From assembly GCF_004361885.1 (NCBI RefSeq), contig NZ_SNWH01000005.1:124001-188000 (forward strand): a DNA stretch of 64,000 nucleotides. The letters are read 5' to 3'. The position numbers were made by a program, and so were the translations under genes. Below are positions 40,896-50,739 of the stretch, piece after piece. Origin of the DNA: Halomonas ventosae. GTDB taxonomy: Bacteria; Pseudomonadota; Gammaproteobacteria; Pseudomonadales; Halomonadaceae. Positions within the stretch are counted from its first letter, which is position 1. Each line of letters begins with the position of its first letter. Below the pieces are notes generated by a model. That model saw only the letters and a program-made list of their open reading frames with translations, was not told the DNA's origin and made no database searches.

Positions 40896-40920
40896 GGTCG
40901 GCACGTTGCGCCGGGTATCG

Positions 40921-41008
40921 GTAGGCCCGATAAGCCGCAGGCGCATCGGGCGCAGAGGTCAGCGCCGCCTCGTGTATCCGCCCGGTGCGCTTCGCTTACC
41001 GGCCCTAC
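40921..41008. repeat. REP-like pair (BIME-like) between pap and glyA
   Basis: A forward copy at 40921-40951 (GTAGGCCCGATAAGCC then GCGCATCGGGC) faces an inverted copy at 40980-41008 (GCCCGGTGCGC then GCTTACCGGCCCTAC). These are the best-preserved members of the family also seen at 10206-10274. Confidence 0.75.
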
Positions 41009-41076
41009 GGTTGGCATGGTTCGTCCGGTAGCGGGTAGGCTTGAAAAGGGCTCTCTTCGAGATGACCGCCTTTCAT

Positions 41077-41105
41077 GTGAAAGCCGCCGGGGGCTGGGGT
41101 ATCAT
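41077..41105 (+). promoter_or_regulatory. Candidate glyA promoter
   Basis: GTGAAA (41077-41082) and TATCAT (41100-41105), 17 bases apart, lie about 39 bases before the glyA ATG. The -35 box overlaps a near-palindrome (GCCTTTCATGTGAAAGCC, 41067-41084) that could be a regulator site. Confidence 0.45.
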
Positions 41106-41143
41106 GTGGCTCTAGATTCTCCCGTCTTGCGAGGTTTCCGCCG

Positions 41144-42409
41144 ATGTTCCGCCGTGACATGACGATTGCCGGTTTCGATGATGCCCTGTTCGATGCGATG
41201 CAGAAGGAAGTCGCACGCCAGGAAGCGCACATCGAGCTGATCGCCTCCGAGAACTACGCCAGCCCCCGGGTGCTCGAGGCCCAGGGCAGCCAGCTGACCA
41301 ACAAGTACGCGGAAGGCTACCCCGGCAAGCGCTACTACGGCGGCTGCGAGTACGTCGACATCGTCGAGCAGCTGGCCATCGACTACGCCAAGCAGCTGTT
41401 TGGCGCCACCTACGCCAATGTCCAGCCCCACTCCGGCTCTCAGGCCAACGGTGCGGTCTTCCAAGCGCTGGTCACACCGGGCGACACCGTGCTGGGCATG
41501 AGCCTCGACGCCGGCGGCCACCTGACCCACGGCGCCAAGCCCAACTTCTCCGGCAAGCACTACCACGCCGTGCAGTACGGCATCGATGACAGTGGTCGTA
41601 TCGATTATGACCAGGTCGCCGAGCTGGCCCGCGAGCATAAGCCGAAGATGATCATTGCCGGCTTCTCCGCCTACTCCCAGGTGATCGACTGGGCCAGGTT
41701 CCGCGAGATCGCCGACGAGGTGGGCGCCTACCTGCTGGTCGACATGGCCCACGTGGCGGGCCTGGTGGCGGCCGGCGTTTATCCGAGCCCGCTGCCCCAC
41801 GCCCATGTGGTCACCAGCACCACCCACAAGACCCTGCGCGGCCCGCGTGGCGGGCTGATCCTCTCGAGCGAAGGCGACGAGGCGATCGAGAAGAAGCTGC
41901 AGTCCGCGGTCTTCCCCGGTAGCCAGGGCGGCCCGTTGGAGCACGTCATCGCCGCCAAGGCGATCTGCTTCAAGGAGGCCATGGCGCCCGAGTTCAAGAG
42001 CTACCAGCAGCAGGTGGTCGCCAACGCCCAGGCCATGGCCGGGGTGTTCATCGAACGCGGCTTCGAGGTGGTCTCCGGCGGCACCCAGGACCACCTCTTC
42101 CTGCTCTCGCTGGTCAAGCAGGGCCTGACCGGCAAGGACGCCGACGCCGCCCTGGGGCGCGCGCATATCACCGTCAACAAGAACGCCGTGCCCGGCGACC
42201 CGCAGAGCCCCTTTGTCACCTCGGGATTGCGTATCGGCACGCCTGCCGTGACCACCCGCGGCTTCGGCCAGGCCGAGTGTACCGAGCTGGCCGGTTGGAT
42301 CTGCGACATCCTTGAGGCGATGGCGAAGGGCGAGGACACCGCCCCCATCGAGGTCGAGGTCAAGGGCAAGGTCGAGACCGTCTGCGACCGCCTGCCGGTG
42401 TATCGCTGA
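41144..42409 (+). CDS. glyA: Serine hydroxymethyltransferase
   Basis: PLP enzyme interconverting serine plus tetrahydrofolate with glycine plus methylene-THF. The 421-residue protein has [12 protein letters not shown], the [17 protein letters not shown] block, and the PLP lysine in [17 protein letters not shown] lies upstream of the ATG. The 448-residue reverse-strand frame over this gene is a shadow of its strong codon bias. Confidence 0.97.
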   Translation: MFRRDMTIAGFDDALFDAMQKEVARQEAHIELIASENYASPRVLEAQGSQLTNKYAEGYPGKRYYGGCEYVDIVEQLAIDYAKQLFGATYANVQPHSGSQANGAVFQALVTPGDTVLGMSLDAGGHLTHGAKPNFSGKHYHAVQYGIDDSGRIDYDQVAELAREHKPKMIIAGFSAYSQVIDWARFREIADEVGAYLLVDMAHVAGLVAAGVYPSPLPHAHVVTSTTHKTLRGPRGGLILSSEGDEAIEKKLQSAVFPGSQGGPLEHVIAAKAICFKEAMAPEFKSYQQQVVANAQAMAGVFIERGFEVVSGGTQDHLFLLSLVKQGLTGKDADAALGRAHITVNKNAVPGDPQSPFVTSGLRIGTPAVTTRGFGQAECTELAGWICDILEAMAKGEDTAPIEVEVKGKVETVCDRLPVYR

Positions 42410-42507
42410 GGGTGATGGCGTGAAGCGGTAGTGACGCTGGCAGGCCATGTCCTAGAAAGAGGCATGGCCTGCTTGCATGTCGTGGCCCTTGCGAAAAGGA
42501 GATGGTG

Positions 42508-42912
42508 ATGGAAGACGATATTCGCTGGCAGCAGCGGTTCGCCAACTACAGCAATGCCTTTTCCCAGCTGGAGCAGGCGGTCGAGGCGTATGGCGACACG
42601 ACGTTGGACATCATCAAGGAAGGGGTCATCCAGCGCTTCGAGTTCACCCACGAGCTTGCCTGGAAGGTGATGAAGGATTACCTCGAACACGAAGGCATCC
42701 AGAACGTCACGGGATCGCGCAGTGCGGCCCGCCATGCCTTCAATCTCGGGCTGCTGGAGGATGGCCAAGTCTGGATGGACATGATCGAAACCCGTAATCA
42801 TACGGTGCATGCCTACCGTCGCAGCATTCTGGAAACCGAGTTCACCAAGATCGTCGGACGTTATTGCCCGGCATTGAAGCAGTTTCGGCAAACGATGGAG
42901 CAGTATTGCTGA
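42508..42912 (+). CDS. hepT: HepT-type HEPN toxin (HI0074 family)
   Basis: A 134-residue HEPN protein of the HI0074 family, older name nucleotidyltransferase substrate-binding protein. The toxin motif RX4HXY is intact (RNHTVHAY, about residues 94-101), giving a metal-independent ribonuclease predicted to cleave RNA. The ATG at 42508 is used since AAGGAG is 7 bases upstream; an ATG at 42502 is too close. Its stop overlaps the MntA start by one base (TGATG), a coupled toxin-antitoxin pair. Confidence 0.9.
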   Translation: MEDDIRWQQRFANYSNAFSQLEQAVEAYGDTTLDIIKEGVIQRFEFTHELAWKVMKDYLEHEGIQNVTGSRSAARHAFNLGLLEDGQVWMDMIETRNHTVHAYRRSILETEFTKIVGRYCPALKQFRQTMEQYC

Positions 42913-43208
42913 TGTTCGGGCTACCCGAAAGCACCAGCGAGGCTATCCGCCAGGCCCTGGCGACGTGCCCGGGTGTTGAGAAGGTCGAGATCTACGGCTC
43001 GAGGGCCAAGGGAACCTTTCGGCCCGGTTCCGATATCGATCTGGTGCTTTACGGCAGCGTCTCCGATGATGATTTGCTCCGACTCCTGAATCGTCTGGAT
43101 GAGCTCAACACGCCCTACCTTTTTGACGTCATTCGATATCAGGATATCGATAATGAGGGGTTGCGTGCGCACATCGATCGGGTCGGTCAGCGCTTCGACG
43201 ACGCATAA
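42912..43208 (+). CDS. mntA: MntA-type nucleotidyltransferase antitoxin
   Basis: A 98-residue minimal nucleotidyltransferase with the catalytic motif GSRAKG...GSDIDLVLYG. In the characterised HepT-MntA systems the antitoxin adds AMP groups to the tyrosine of the RX4HXY motif in HepT, blocking its ribonuclease site; that tyrosine is present in the neighbouring HepT. Start taken at the ATG overlapping the hepT stop. Confidence 0.9.
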   Translation: MFGLPESTSEAIRQALATCPGVEKVEIYGSRAKGTFRPGSDIDLVLYGSVSDDDLLRLLNRLDELNTPYLFDVIRYQDIDNEGLRAHIDRVGQRFDDA

Positions 43209-43303
43209 GCTGACTCGCCAGCGTTCGCAGGTTGCTCGTCGAGACGTTTCGTTGCTGACGGATTCCGGCTAACGCCGCTATGATATCCCGGCTCTATCCC
43301 GGC

Positions 43304-43330
43304 GCCCCGCCCTACCCCCGGTAGGGGCGC
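43304..43330. terminator. Hairpin between mntA and the type I secretion operon
   Basis: CCTACC (43311-43316) and GGTAGG (43320-43325) with flanking GC pairs form a compact hairpin followed by TTCTGTTATT. It lies 100 bases after mntA and 70 before the ABC transporter start. It could terminate mntA transcription; the 190-base gap otherwise shows no gene. Confidence 0.4.
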
Positions 43331-43399
43331 TTCTGTTATTCTGCCGCATCTGCTTTACCCCGGTTTTGCTACCTCACTCTATCAACGGTGATTCACCCC

Positions 43400-45169
43400 A
43401 TGGCAAAGCAACAGGATGCCACGGATCTGCAGCGTGCCCTCAAGGCGTGTCGCAGCTCCTTTGTATCGGTCGGTTTCTTCAGCATGTTCGTCAATCTGCT
43501 GATGCTGGTGCCGCCGATGTACATGCTTCAGGTCTACGATCGGGTGCTCAGCACTCAGAGCACCGAGACGCTGCTGATGCTCACCCTGGTCGTGGTCTTC
43601 CTGTTCATGGTCATGGGCGGGCTGGAGCTGGTGCGCTCGCGCATGCTGGTACGGGTGGGCAACCGCCTGGATACCAACATCAATGCGCGCCTCTACAGTG
43701 CCATGTTCCGGCGCAGCGTGTCCGCCCCGGGGCAGCAGAGCGCCCAGCCGCTCAACGACCTGACCAGCCTGCGCCAGTTCCTGACCGGCAACGGCCTGTT
43801 CGCCTTCTTCGATGCGCCCTGGGTGCCGATCTACCTGGGCGTGCTGTTCCTGTTCCATCCCCTGTTGGGCATCTTCGCCACCTGTGCCGGTGTTCTGCTG
43901 CTGGCGCTGGCCATCGCCAACGAGAAGGCCACCAAGGGGCTGCTCGCCGAAGCCAACAGCGATCATATCAAGTCCCAGGAGCTGGCCAACTCCAACCTGC
44001 GCAATGCCGAGGTGCTGCATGCCATGGGCATGCTGCCCGGCATCATGGGGCGCTGGTCCGAGAAGCATCACGAGTTCCTCTCCAAGCAGTCGCGCGCCAG
44101 CGACCGGGCCGGCACGCTGACCAATGCCTCCAAGGTGCTGCGCCTGCTGTTCCAGTCGATGATCCTGGGCCTGGGCGCCTACCTGGTGCTGCAGGCCGAG
44201 ATGACCGCCGGCATGATGATCGCCGGCTCGATCCTCATGGGCCGCGCACTGGCGCCCATCGACCAGATGATCGGCAGCTGGAAAGGCTTCGTGGCGGCTC
44301 GCGGGGCCTATGGCCGTCTCGACGAGCTGTTGACGCAGATTCCCGAGGACAATCGCCGCATGTCGCTGCCCACGCCCCGCGGCGATGTCGCCATCGAGAC
44401 GGTGGCAGCCGCACCGCCCGGGTCGCGCATGGCCACCATCCGCGGCATCAACTTCGAGACGCCGGCCGGCGAGCATGTCGGCATCATCGGCCCGAGCGCG
44501 GCGGGCAAGTCGACCCTGGCGCGTGTGCTGCTGGGCATCTGGCCGGCCCAGGTCGGCAACGTGCGGCTGGATGGGGCCGAGATCACCCACTACAATCGCG
44601 ATGAGCTCGGCCCGCATATCGGCTACCTGCCCCAGGATATCGAGCTGTTCGACGGCACCATCAGCGAGAATATCGCCCGCTTCGGCGAGGTCGACCCCGA
44701 CAAGGTCGTCAAGGCGGCGCGCAAGGCCGGCGTCCACGAGATGATTCTCGAACTTCCTAACGGCTACGACACCTACATCTCCTCGAACAGCGGCGCGCTC
44801 TCCGGCGGCCAGCGCCAGCGCGTGGGGCTGGCGCGCGCGCTCTACGGCGACCCCGTGCTGGTGGTGCTCGACGAACCCAACTCCAACCTCGACGATGCCG
44901 GCGAGCGACAGCTCAGCCGCGCCATCCAGCAGCTCAAGCAGGAAGGCGTGACACTCTTCGTGATCAGCCACCGCACCAGCGTGCTCAAGAACATGGACAA
45001 GCTACTGGTGCTCAAGGAGGGCCAGGTCAGCATGTATGGCCCGCGCGACGAAGTACTCGCCCAGTTCGCCCGCAAGCCCGCGCAGGTCAGCCAGACCGCC
45101 AATGCTCGCTTGTCCGCCATTCAGGGCGGAAAGTCCGGCCAATCTGACACTTCGGAGGAGCCCAGCTAA
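43400..45169 (+). CDS. Type I secretion ABC transporter (PrtD/AprD/RsaD-like)
   Basis: A 589-residue inner-membrane ABC exporter with an N-terminal six-helix membrane domain (from about residue 20) and a C-terminal ATPase: Walker A GPSAAGKST, signature LSGGQRQRVGLARALYG, Walker B VVLDEPNSNLDD. It lacks the N-terminal C39 peptidase domain, so it belongs to the protease/S-layer/RTX branch rather than the bacteriocin branch. ATG 43400 is chosen; a GTG at 43388 is possible. The stop overlaps the next ATG as TAATG. Likely cargo: the RTX-like genes at 48061 and 62613. Confidence 0.92.
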   Translation: MAKQQDATDLQRALKACRSSFVSVGFFSMFVNLLMLVPPMYMLQVYDRVLSTQSTETLLMLTLVVVFLFMVMGGLELVRSRMLVRVGNRLDTNINARLYSAMFRRSVSAPGQQSAQPLNDLTSLRQFLTGNGLFAFFDAPWVPIYLGVLFLFHPLLGIFATCAGVLLLALAIANEKATKGLLAEANSDHIKSQELANSNLRNAEVLHAMGMLPGIMGRWSEKHHEFLSKQSRASDRAGTLTNASKVLRLLFQSMILGLGAYLVLQAEMTAGMMIAGSILMGRALAPIDQMIGSWKGFVAARGAYGRLDELLTQIPEDNRRMSLPTPRGDVAIETVAAAPPGSRMATIRGINFETPAGEHVGIIGPSAAGKSTLARVLLGIWPAQVGNVRLDGAEITHYNRDELGPHIGYLPQDIELFDGTISENIARFGEVDPDKVVKAARKAGVHEMILELPNGYDTYISSNSGALSGGQRQRVGLARALYGDPVLVVLDEPNSNLDDAGERQLSRAIQQLKQEGVTLFVISHRTSVLKNMDKLLVLKEGQVSMYGPRDEVLAQFARKPAQVSQTANARLSAIQGGKSGQSDTSEEPS

Positions 45170-46545
45170 TGGCAGATGATCGCAACATGCCCACGCAGGG
45201 TGAAATCGACGTCACGCCCAGAAAGCCCGCCACCCTCGAGGGCGAGTACTCGGAGCAACTGCCGACCAGCGACAAGGGCTACAAGCGCCTGGGGCTGATC
45301 ATCCTGCTGATCGCCTTTGGCGGCTTCGGCATCTGGGCGATGACAGCCTCCCTGGCCATCGCCGTGGTGGCGCCCGGCAGCGTCTCCATGGAGTCCTTCA
45401 AGCGTACCGTGCAGCATCTGGAAGGCGGCATCGTGGAAGAGCTGCTCGTCGAGGATGGCGACAAGGTGCAGGCAGGCGACCCCTTGATCGTCCTCAGCGA
45501 CACCCAGGCCCTGGCGCAGCTGGATATCGCCAAGTCGCAGTACCTGATCAACCGTGCCATGGAGATTCGCCTGCTCGCCGAGCAGAAGGGCGCCGATAAA
45601 CTGGTGTTCCCCGAGGACTTGCTCAACAGCGATCTCCAGCGGGTTCAACAGGTGCTGGCCGTGCAGCGCAGCCTGTTCGTGTCGCGTCGTGAATCCCTGC
45701 AGGGGGCGCTGGAATCATTGGATGAGCAGATCAACCAGATGCGCGAGCAGATCGACGGCCTCGAGTCCCAGATCGCCATCAACCGCCGTCGTGTCAGTTC
45801 GCTCAAGGCCGAGGCACAAGACTTCCGCTCGCTGTTCCGCGAAGGGCTGGGCGACAACCAGCGCCTGCGTGAACTCGAGCGCCAGGTGCTGGAATACGAA
45901 GGGCGCATCGCCGAGCATCGCTCCCAGATCGCCCGCCTCAAGTCGCAGATCAGCGAGAACAAGCTCCAGAAGGAAGTGCGCCGCCAGGAGTTCCAATCCG
46001 AGGTGGGCGAACAGCTGCGCGATGCCCAGTCACAGATTGCCGAGGCCGAGGAGCGCATCACCTCGCTCAGCGACCAGGTCAATCGCACCACCATCAAGGC
46101 GCCAGTCGCCGGTACCGTGGTCGGCCTGAAGGTGCATACCAAGGGAGCCGTGATCCGCGGAGGCGACCCCATCATGGATATCGTGCCGTCGGGAGATGGT
46201 TTCGTCGTCGAGGCGCGCATCCCCAATCGCGATATCGACAACATCTATATCGGCCAGCCGGCAACGATTCGCTTCTCGGCCTTCAACCAGCGCCTGACCA
46301 ACGAGATCGCCGGCGAGGTGATCCACGTCAGCGCCGACAGCTTCGAGGACGAAGCCACCGGGCAGATGTACTACAAGGCGCGCGTTCGGGTAACCGAAGA
46401 AGGCGAAAAGGACATGACCGAGCAGATGCAGCTGCTCTCCGGCATGCCCGCGGAAGTGCTCATCAAAACCGGCGAGCGCACCTTCGCCAGCTACATTGCC
46501 AAGCCGATCACCGACATGCTGGCGCGCGCCATGCGGGAGGCGTAA
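45169..46545 (+). CDS. Type I secretion membrane fusion protein (HlyD/PrtE/RsaE-like)
   Basis: A 458-residue periplasmic adaptor with one N-terminal transmembrane helix (about 41-63), a biotinyl-lipoyl-like segment (VQHLEGGIVEELLVEDGDKVQAGD), a long coiled coil (about 150-300) and a C-terminal beta-barrel region with IKAPVAGTVVGLKVHT. It bridges the ABC exporter and the TolC-like channel. TAATG overlaps on both sides tie the three genes into one translational unit. Confidence 0.93.
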   Translation: MADDRNMPTQGEIDVTPRKPATLEGEYSEQLPTSDKGYKRLGLIILLIAFGGFGIWAMTASLAIAVVAPGSVSMESFKRTVQHLEGGIVEELLVEDGDKVQAGDPLIVLSDTQALAQLDIAKSQYLINRAMEIRLLAEQKGADKLVFPEDLLNSDLQRVQQVLAVQRSLFVSRRESLQGALESLDEQINQMREQIDGLESQIAINRRRVSSLKAEAQDFRSLFREGLGDNQRLRELERQVLEYEGRIAEHRSQIARLKSQISENKLQKEVRRQEFQSEVGEQLRDAQSQIAEAEERITSLSDQVNRTTIKAPVAGTVVGLKVHTKGAVIRGGDPIMDIVPSGDGFVVEARIPNRDIDNIYIGQPATIRFSAFNQRLTNEIAGEVIHVSADSFEDEATGQMYYKARVRVTEEGEKDMTEQMQLLSGMPAEVLIKTGERTFASYIAKPITDMLARAMREA

Positions 46546-48011
46546 TGCCACGGCGTGCGATTTTCACCCCCCTGGCGCTGACCCTTGCGGTCACGGTTGC
46601 CATGGCCTCATCAGCCATTGGGCAGGAGTCGCAGGATGTTCCTGCCGATGCCCAATCGCTTCAGGCGCTGGAGGAGCTCAAGGAGCCGGCCGCCCCGGAC
46701 GCAGCGGTGCAGCTGCCCTCGCTGCCCGGCCTGTTCGAAAGGGCGCTCAATAACGATGCCGACCTGGCCCGTCAGCGCCTTGAGCTGCAGGCCGTCGAGC
46801 AGGAAAAACCGCTGGCGCGTTCTCAGCTGCTGCCCCAGGTCACCGCCTCCGGCAACTATCTGTACCAGGACTCCACCAATATCCAGACCAGCCCAGACGA
46901 GTTCGGGCTCGAGCAGCAGGCCACGCGTCCGGGAGAGATCGACGAGACCTACTGGCAAGTTCGGCTTCAGCAGCCGCTGTTCAGCCTCGAACGCTGGCGC
47001 GGGCTGAGGCAGGCCGACGCCCAGGTGAGCGCCGCCGAGCTCGATCTGGCCATTGTTGAGCGCGACCTCGCCCTGAAAATCAGCGAAGCCTACGTCAACG
47101 CCTTCCTGGCGTCCCGCAAGCAGGGCCTGCTGAAGGCCCAGCAAGCCTCGCTGGAGCTCCAGGTGCGCCAGGCCCAGCGGGCCTACGAGCTTGGCATCGG
47201 CAATCGCATTGACCTGCTCGAGGCCCAGTCACGTCTTGACCAGGCGATTGCCGATGCCGTTCAAGCGGCCAATGAGCTTGACGATGCCCTCAGCGAGCTG
47301 GAGCGCCTGGCCGGCATCCGCCCCGAGTTCCAGGGGCATGCCATCGCCAACCTCGGCACCCTCGAGGTCTCCGCGCCCGAGGGCGACCCCCAGGCCTGGA
47401 TCGAACGGACTGCCGCCAACCTCGACGTGCTGCGCGCCGTAGCCGAACGCCGTATCAATCAGAGCGAGACCGGCATTCGCCGTAGTGGCTACTTCCCCGA
47501 ACTCAATCTCAACCTCAGCTACAGCGACCGCAACAGCGACGACAAGCTTCGCTCAAGCGAGGATTACCGCGCTAGCGTCGAGGTCAGCGTGCCGCTGTTC
47601 CGCGGCGGGCGTACCATGGCCAGCGTTCGCCAGGCCGAGCTGCGTACCGCAGCCAGCCAGAAGGCGATCGATAACCAGCGCAACCTGGCGGTACAGGAGG
47701 TCAGGCGCCGCCTGCGTTCGCTGGATGGCAACGTGCGGCGCCTGGAAGCACTGCGCCAAGCCATCAAGTCCAGCGAGCTCTTCCTCGCGGCGGCGGAGCG
47801 TGGCGAACAACTGGGGCTGAGAGACCTCGTGGACGTGCTGGACGCGCGTGCCAGCCTCTACGACCAGCGCATTCAGTTCGTCGACACCCTGGGCAGCTTC
47901 ACCATGGACCGGCTAACGCTTGAATCGGCGATCGGCGATCTGGAAACCACCGATCTGGCGAATAGCATGTCGCTGCTGGCGAGCATTTCGCCTGGCGAGC
48001 AGAGTCGCTGA
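46545..48011 (+). CDS. TolC-family outer-membrane channel of the type I system
   Basis: A 488-residue outer-membrane efflux protein with a signal peptide (about 1-26, ending AIGQ) and the repeated coiled-coil/barrel TolC architecture: two OEP repeats (about 60-270 and 280-470), with QPLFSLERW and VPLFRGGRT marking the strands. Third gene of the secretion operon, so the locus has a dedicated channel, as in the Caulobacter and Pseudomonas protease-secretion systems where the channel gene is also linked. Confidence 0.92.
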   Translation: MPRRAIFTPLALTLAVTVAMASSAIGQESQDVPADAQSLQALEELKEPAAPDAAVQLPSLPGLFERALNNDADLARQRLELQAVEQEKPLARSQLLPQVTASGNYLYQDSTNIQTSPDEFGLEQQATRPGEIDETYWQVRLQQPLFSLERWRGLRQADAQVSAAELDLAIVERDLALKISEAYVNAFLASRKQGLLKAQQASLELQVRQAQRAYELGIGNRIDLLEAQSRLDQAIADAVQAANELDDALSELERLAGIRPEFQGHAIANLGTLEVSAPEGDPQAWIERTAANLDVLRAVAERRINQSETGIRRSGYFPELNLNLSYSDRNSDDKLRSSEDYRASVEVSVPLFRGGRTMASVRQAELRTAASQKAIDNQRNLAVQEVRRRLRSLDGNVRRLEALRQAIKSSELFLAAAERGEQLGLRDLVDVLDARASLYDQRIQFVDTLGSFTMDRLTLESAIGDLETTDLANSMSLLASISPGEQSR

Positions 48012-48060
48012 CCGCCGGTGCCCCTGATTCTCTCTCTCCAGAGGCAGCGGCTTGCGGCTG

Positions 48061-49377
48061 TTAGCCCACCTGCAGCGCGTGCTCAAGGGGACTGATGCCG
48101 GAAAGCGCCAGCTCCGGATTCGCGTCTAGGTAGTCGGATGTGTCGAAGTCGGCACTGGGATCTCGCCCCTCCTGCCAGCCGTAATTGACGAAATGCTCCA
48201 CCGGGTTGATGCCGACAGCGGCAACGTCCGGGTTCTGTTGTAGATAGAAGTTGGTATCGAACAGAGCGTTAGGATTACGCCCCTCCTGCCAGCCGTAATT
48301 GACGAAATGCTCCACCGGGTTGATGCCGACAGTGGCAACGTCCGGGTTCTGTTGTAGATAGAAGCCGCTATCGAACCAGGGATTGGGATCTCGCCCCTCC
48401 TGCCAGCCGTAATTGACGAAATGCTCCACCGGGTTGATGCCGGCAGCGGCAACGTCCAGGTTCTGTTGTAGATAGAAGCCGCTATCGAACCAGGGATTGG
48501 GATCTCGCCCCTCCTGCCAGCCGTAATTGACGAAATGCTCCACCGGGTTGATGCCGGCAGCGGCAACGTCCGGGTTCTGTTGCAGATAGAAGCTGGCATC
48601 GAAGCCGGGAATGGAGGGAAGAGAGGGTGGAGAGGACGGAGCATTTTCGCTGCCTGAAGGCAGGTTGGCCTCTAAACCCTGATACTCGCTATTGAGCAGT
48701 GCCTGGTAAGCCCCGGAATCCTGCCATAGTTGCTGCCCGTTGGAGCTCAGCTGGGGCAGAGCCTGGGTCTGGATGGCATCGGCAATGGCACTTTTGTCTG
48801 TGCTGCCCGCATCGGCAAGCTGCTGAAAGACGGCATTCCAGTCCAGAGTTGCCAGGGCAATATCGATTTCCCTCGCGGCATTAAAATTAGAAGACGATAT
48901 TCCAGTGTAGGCTTCCAGCTCGGCATAACCTATATTGCCTGCGCCTTCGCTGTAGACCAGGCGTTCGACTTCGCCCGCACCGAGCCGCGATCCACTCTCG
49001 TCCACGAAGGTCTCGATGCGGCCCTGGCCAGTGAAATCGATGACGAGAACGGACTGACCCGACCACATGTTGGCCAGTACCAGGTCGCGGCCATCCAGCA
49101 GGGCGCCCATGTATTCATCTTGGCTACCGGCAAGATGCAGGGTATCGTTTCCCGCAGCGTCGATAATTTCGGTTATGTCGGCACGCGCATGGTAGCTGTC
49201 ATTCCCGCTACCGCCGGCCAGGGCGCCTTGTCGCCATTCGTCATCGTCCCACTGGCTGATCAGGGTGTCGTCGCCTTCCAGGCCGTAAAGGGAGTAAACA
49301 CCTGAATCCGCGACAAGGCGATCCTGCTCGCTGGTGCCGAAGGTAATGCGTGTACCAAAGGTTTGAATTTCACTCAT
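48061..49377 (-). CDS. RTX-like secreted protein with five 38-residue YLxxNPDV repeats
   Basis: A 438-residue protein with no signal peptide. The N-terminal third has RTX-type glycine/aspartate repeats (LEGDDTLI, GGSGNDSYHA, AAGNDTLHLAG), typical of calcium-binding type I cargo. The C-terminus (259-438) is five units of a 38-residue module: four near-identical copies reading FD-FYLQQNPDVAA-GINPVEHFVNYGWQEGRDP and a degenerate, truncated fifth. It stands convergent to the TolC gene, and ATG 49377 has GAGGAAAG upstream. It is probably exported by the adjacent system; function unknown. The same module appears in the genes at 58932 and 62613. Confidence 0.82.
   Translation of the reverse strand: MSEIQTFGTRITFGTSEQDRLVADSGVYSLYGLEGDDTLISQWDDDEWRQGALAGGSGNDSYHARADITEIIDAAGNDTLHLAGSQDEYMGALLDGRDLVLANMWSGQSVLVIDFTGQGRIETFVDESGSRLGAGEVERLVYSEGAGNIGYAELEAYTGISSSNFNAAREIDIALATLDWNAVFQQLADAGSTDKSAIADAIQTQALPQLSSNGQQLWQDSGAYQALLNSEYQGLEANLPSGSENAPSSPPSLPSIPGFDASFYLQQNPDVAAAGINPVEHFVNYGWQEGRDPNPWFDSGFYLQQNLDVAAAGINPVEHFVNYGWQEGRDPNPWFDSGFYLQQNPDVATVGINPVEHFVNYGWQEGRNPNALFDTNFYLQQNPDVAAVGINPVEHFVNYGWQEGRDPSADFDTSDYLDANPELALSGISPLEHALQVG
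48171..48603. repeat. 114-bp near-identical tandem repeats in the RTX-like gene
   Basis: The core CCTGCCAGCCGTAATTGACG occurs at 48171, 48285, 48399 and 48513, exactly 114 bases (38 codons) apart, with only a few substitutions per unit. Identity at third codon positions points to recent duplication or gene conversion. Confidence 0.92.
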
Positions 49378-49656
49378 GGGGCTTTCCTCGTCCATGGATT
49401 GATGAGTCGTGATCAAGCCTGAAAGGCAAATTCAGAATAGCGTGCGTTGTCTGTTTGAGGAAAAGTTTTATGATGATCGCCGCAAAACTTCAGCCCGGAA
49501 GCGTGAAATCCTGACGCACTCCGGCAACTCGGCTCCAGCGTCCCGCTTGAGAAATACGCCTGACGCCATGCTATCCTTGCCTCTTTGCGTGGCGGCTGCC
49601 TGGCCGCAGCGCCAGGGTGACGCCTGTTCAAGAGACAACCAGCAACGAGACAAGCC

Positions 49657-50739
49657 ATGAAGTTCTTGATTACCGGCGGGGCGGGATTCATCGGTTCCGC
49701 CGTGGTGCGCTACCTGATTGCCGAGACGCCCCATGAGGTGGTCAACGTCGACGCTCTGACCTATGCGGGTAACCTGGAATCCCTGGCGCCGGTGGCGAAT
49801 GACCCGCGGCATCTGTTCATCCACGGCGATATTCGCGATGCCGCCCACATGGCCGAGGTGTTCAGGGCCCAGCAGCCGGATGCGGTGATGCACCTGGCGG
49901 CGGAGTCGCATGTGGATCGCTCCATCGACGGCCCGGCGGAATTCATCCAGACCAACATCCTGGGAACCTACGTGCTGCTCGAGGCGGCGCGCCATTACTG
50001 GAATCAGCTGCAGCAACAGGCCCCGAAGCGGGCCGCGGCCTTCCGCTTTCACCATGTCTCCACCGATGAGGTCTACGGCGACCTCGAAGACCCGCAAGCG
50101 CTCTTCACCGAGCAGACCCCCTACGCGCCGAGCTCGCCCTATTCGGCAAGCAAGGCAAGCTCGGATCATCTGGTGCGCGCCTGGCACCGCACCTATGGCC
50201 TGCCGGTGCTGGTCACCAACTGCTCGAACAACTACGGCCCCTGCCACTTTCCCGAGAAGCTGATTCCGCTGATGATCCTCAATGCCCTGGCGGGAAAGCC
50301 GCTGCCGGTCTACGGCAATGGCCAGCAGGTGCGCGACTGGCTCTATGTGGAGGATCACGTCCGGGCGCTGCTCAAGGTGCTCACCGAAGGCCGGGTAGGG
50401 GAGACCTACAACATCGGCGGGCACAACGAGAAGACCAACCTCGAGGTGGTCGAGACCCTCTGCACCCTGCTCGACGAGCGGGTGGGCACGGCACACCTTG
50501 CCCCGGGCAGCATCCATCACGACCTGATCACCTTCGTTGCCGACCGCCCAGGGCATGACCAGCGCTATGCCATCGACGCCGGCAAGATGGCGCGCGAGCT
50601 TGGCTGGCGCCCGCAGGAGACCTTCGAGAGCGGCCTGGACAAGACTCTGCAGTGGTACCTGGACAACCGTGAATGGTGGCAGCGGGTGCAGGATGGCCGC
50701 TACCAGGGCCAGCGCCTGGGCACGGGAGCGCCGAAATGA
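49657..50739 (+). CDS. rmlB: dTDP-glucose 4,6-dehydratase
   Basis: Second step of dTDP-L-rhamnose synthesis. A 360-residue extended short-chain dehydrogenase with the NAD loop [16 protein letters not shown], the active-site segment [11 protein letters not shown] and [15 protein letters not shown] with its YxxxK motif. First of rmlB-rmlD-rmlA-rmlC, which read as one coupled block (ATGA overlaps at rmlB-rmlD and rmlA-rmlC). The 279 bases upstream, shared with the divergent RTX-like gene, must hold its promoter; no clear consensus was found. Confidence 0.95.
   Translation: MKFLITGGAGFIGSAVVRYLIAETPHEVVNVDALTYAGNLESLAPVANDPRHLFIHGDIRDAAHMAEVFRAQQPDAVMHLAAESHVDRSIDGPAEFIQTNILGTYVLLEAARHYWNQLQQQAPKRAAAFRFHHVSTDEVYGDLEDPQALFTEQTPYAPSSPYSASKASSDHLVRAWHRTYGLPVLVTNCSNNYGPCHFPEKLIPLMILNALAGKPLPVYGNGQQVRDWLYVEDHVRALLKVLTEGRVGETYNIGGHNEKTNLEVVETLCTLLDERVGTAHLAPGSIHHDLITFVADRPGHDQRYAIDAGKMARELGWRPQETFESGLDKTLQWYLDNREWWQRVQDGRYQGQRLGTGAPK

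Noticed and set aside
41102-42448. 448-codon frame antisense to glyA
   Set aside because: Repetitive LGV/HG-rich product typical of antisense reading of a strongly biased gene.
48171-48603. Regularly spaced 114-bp repeats as a possible CRISPR array
   Set aside because: The whole unit is repeated with no unique spacers, and it is in frame within a protein-coding gene.
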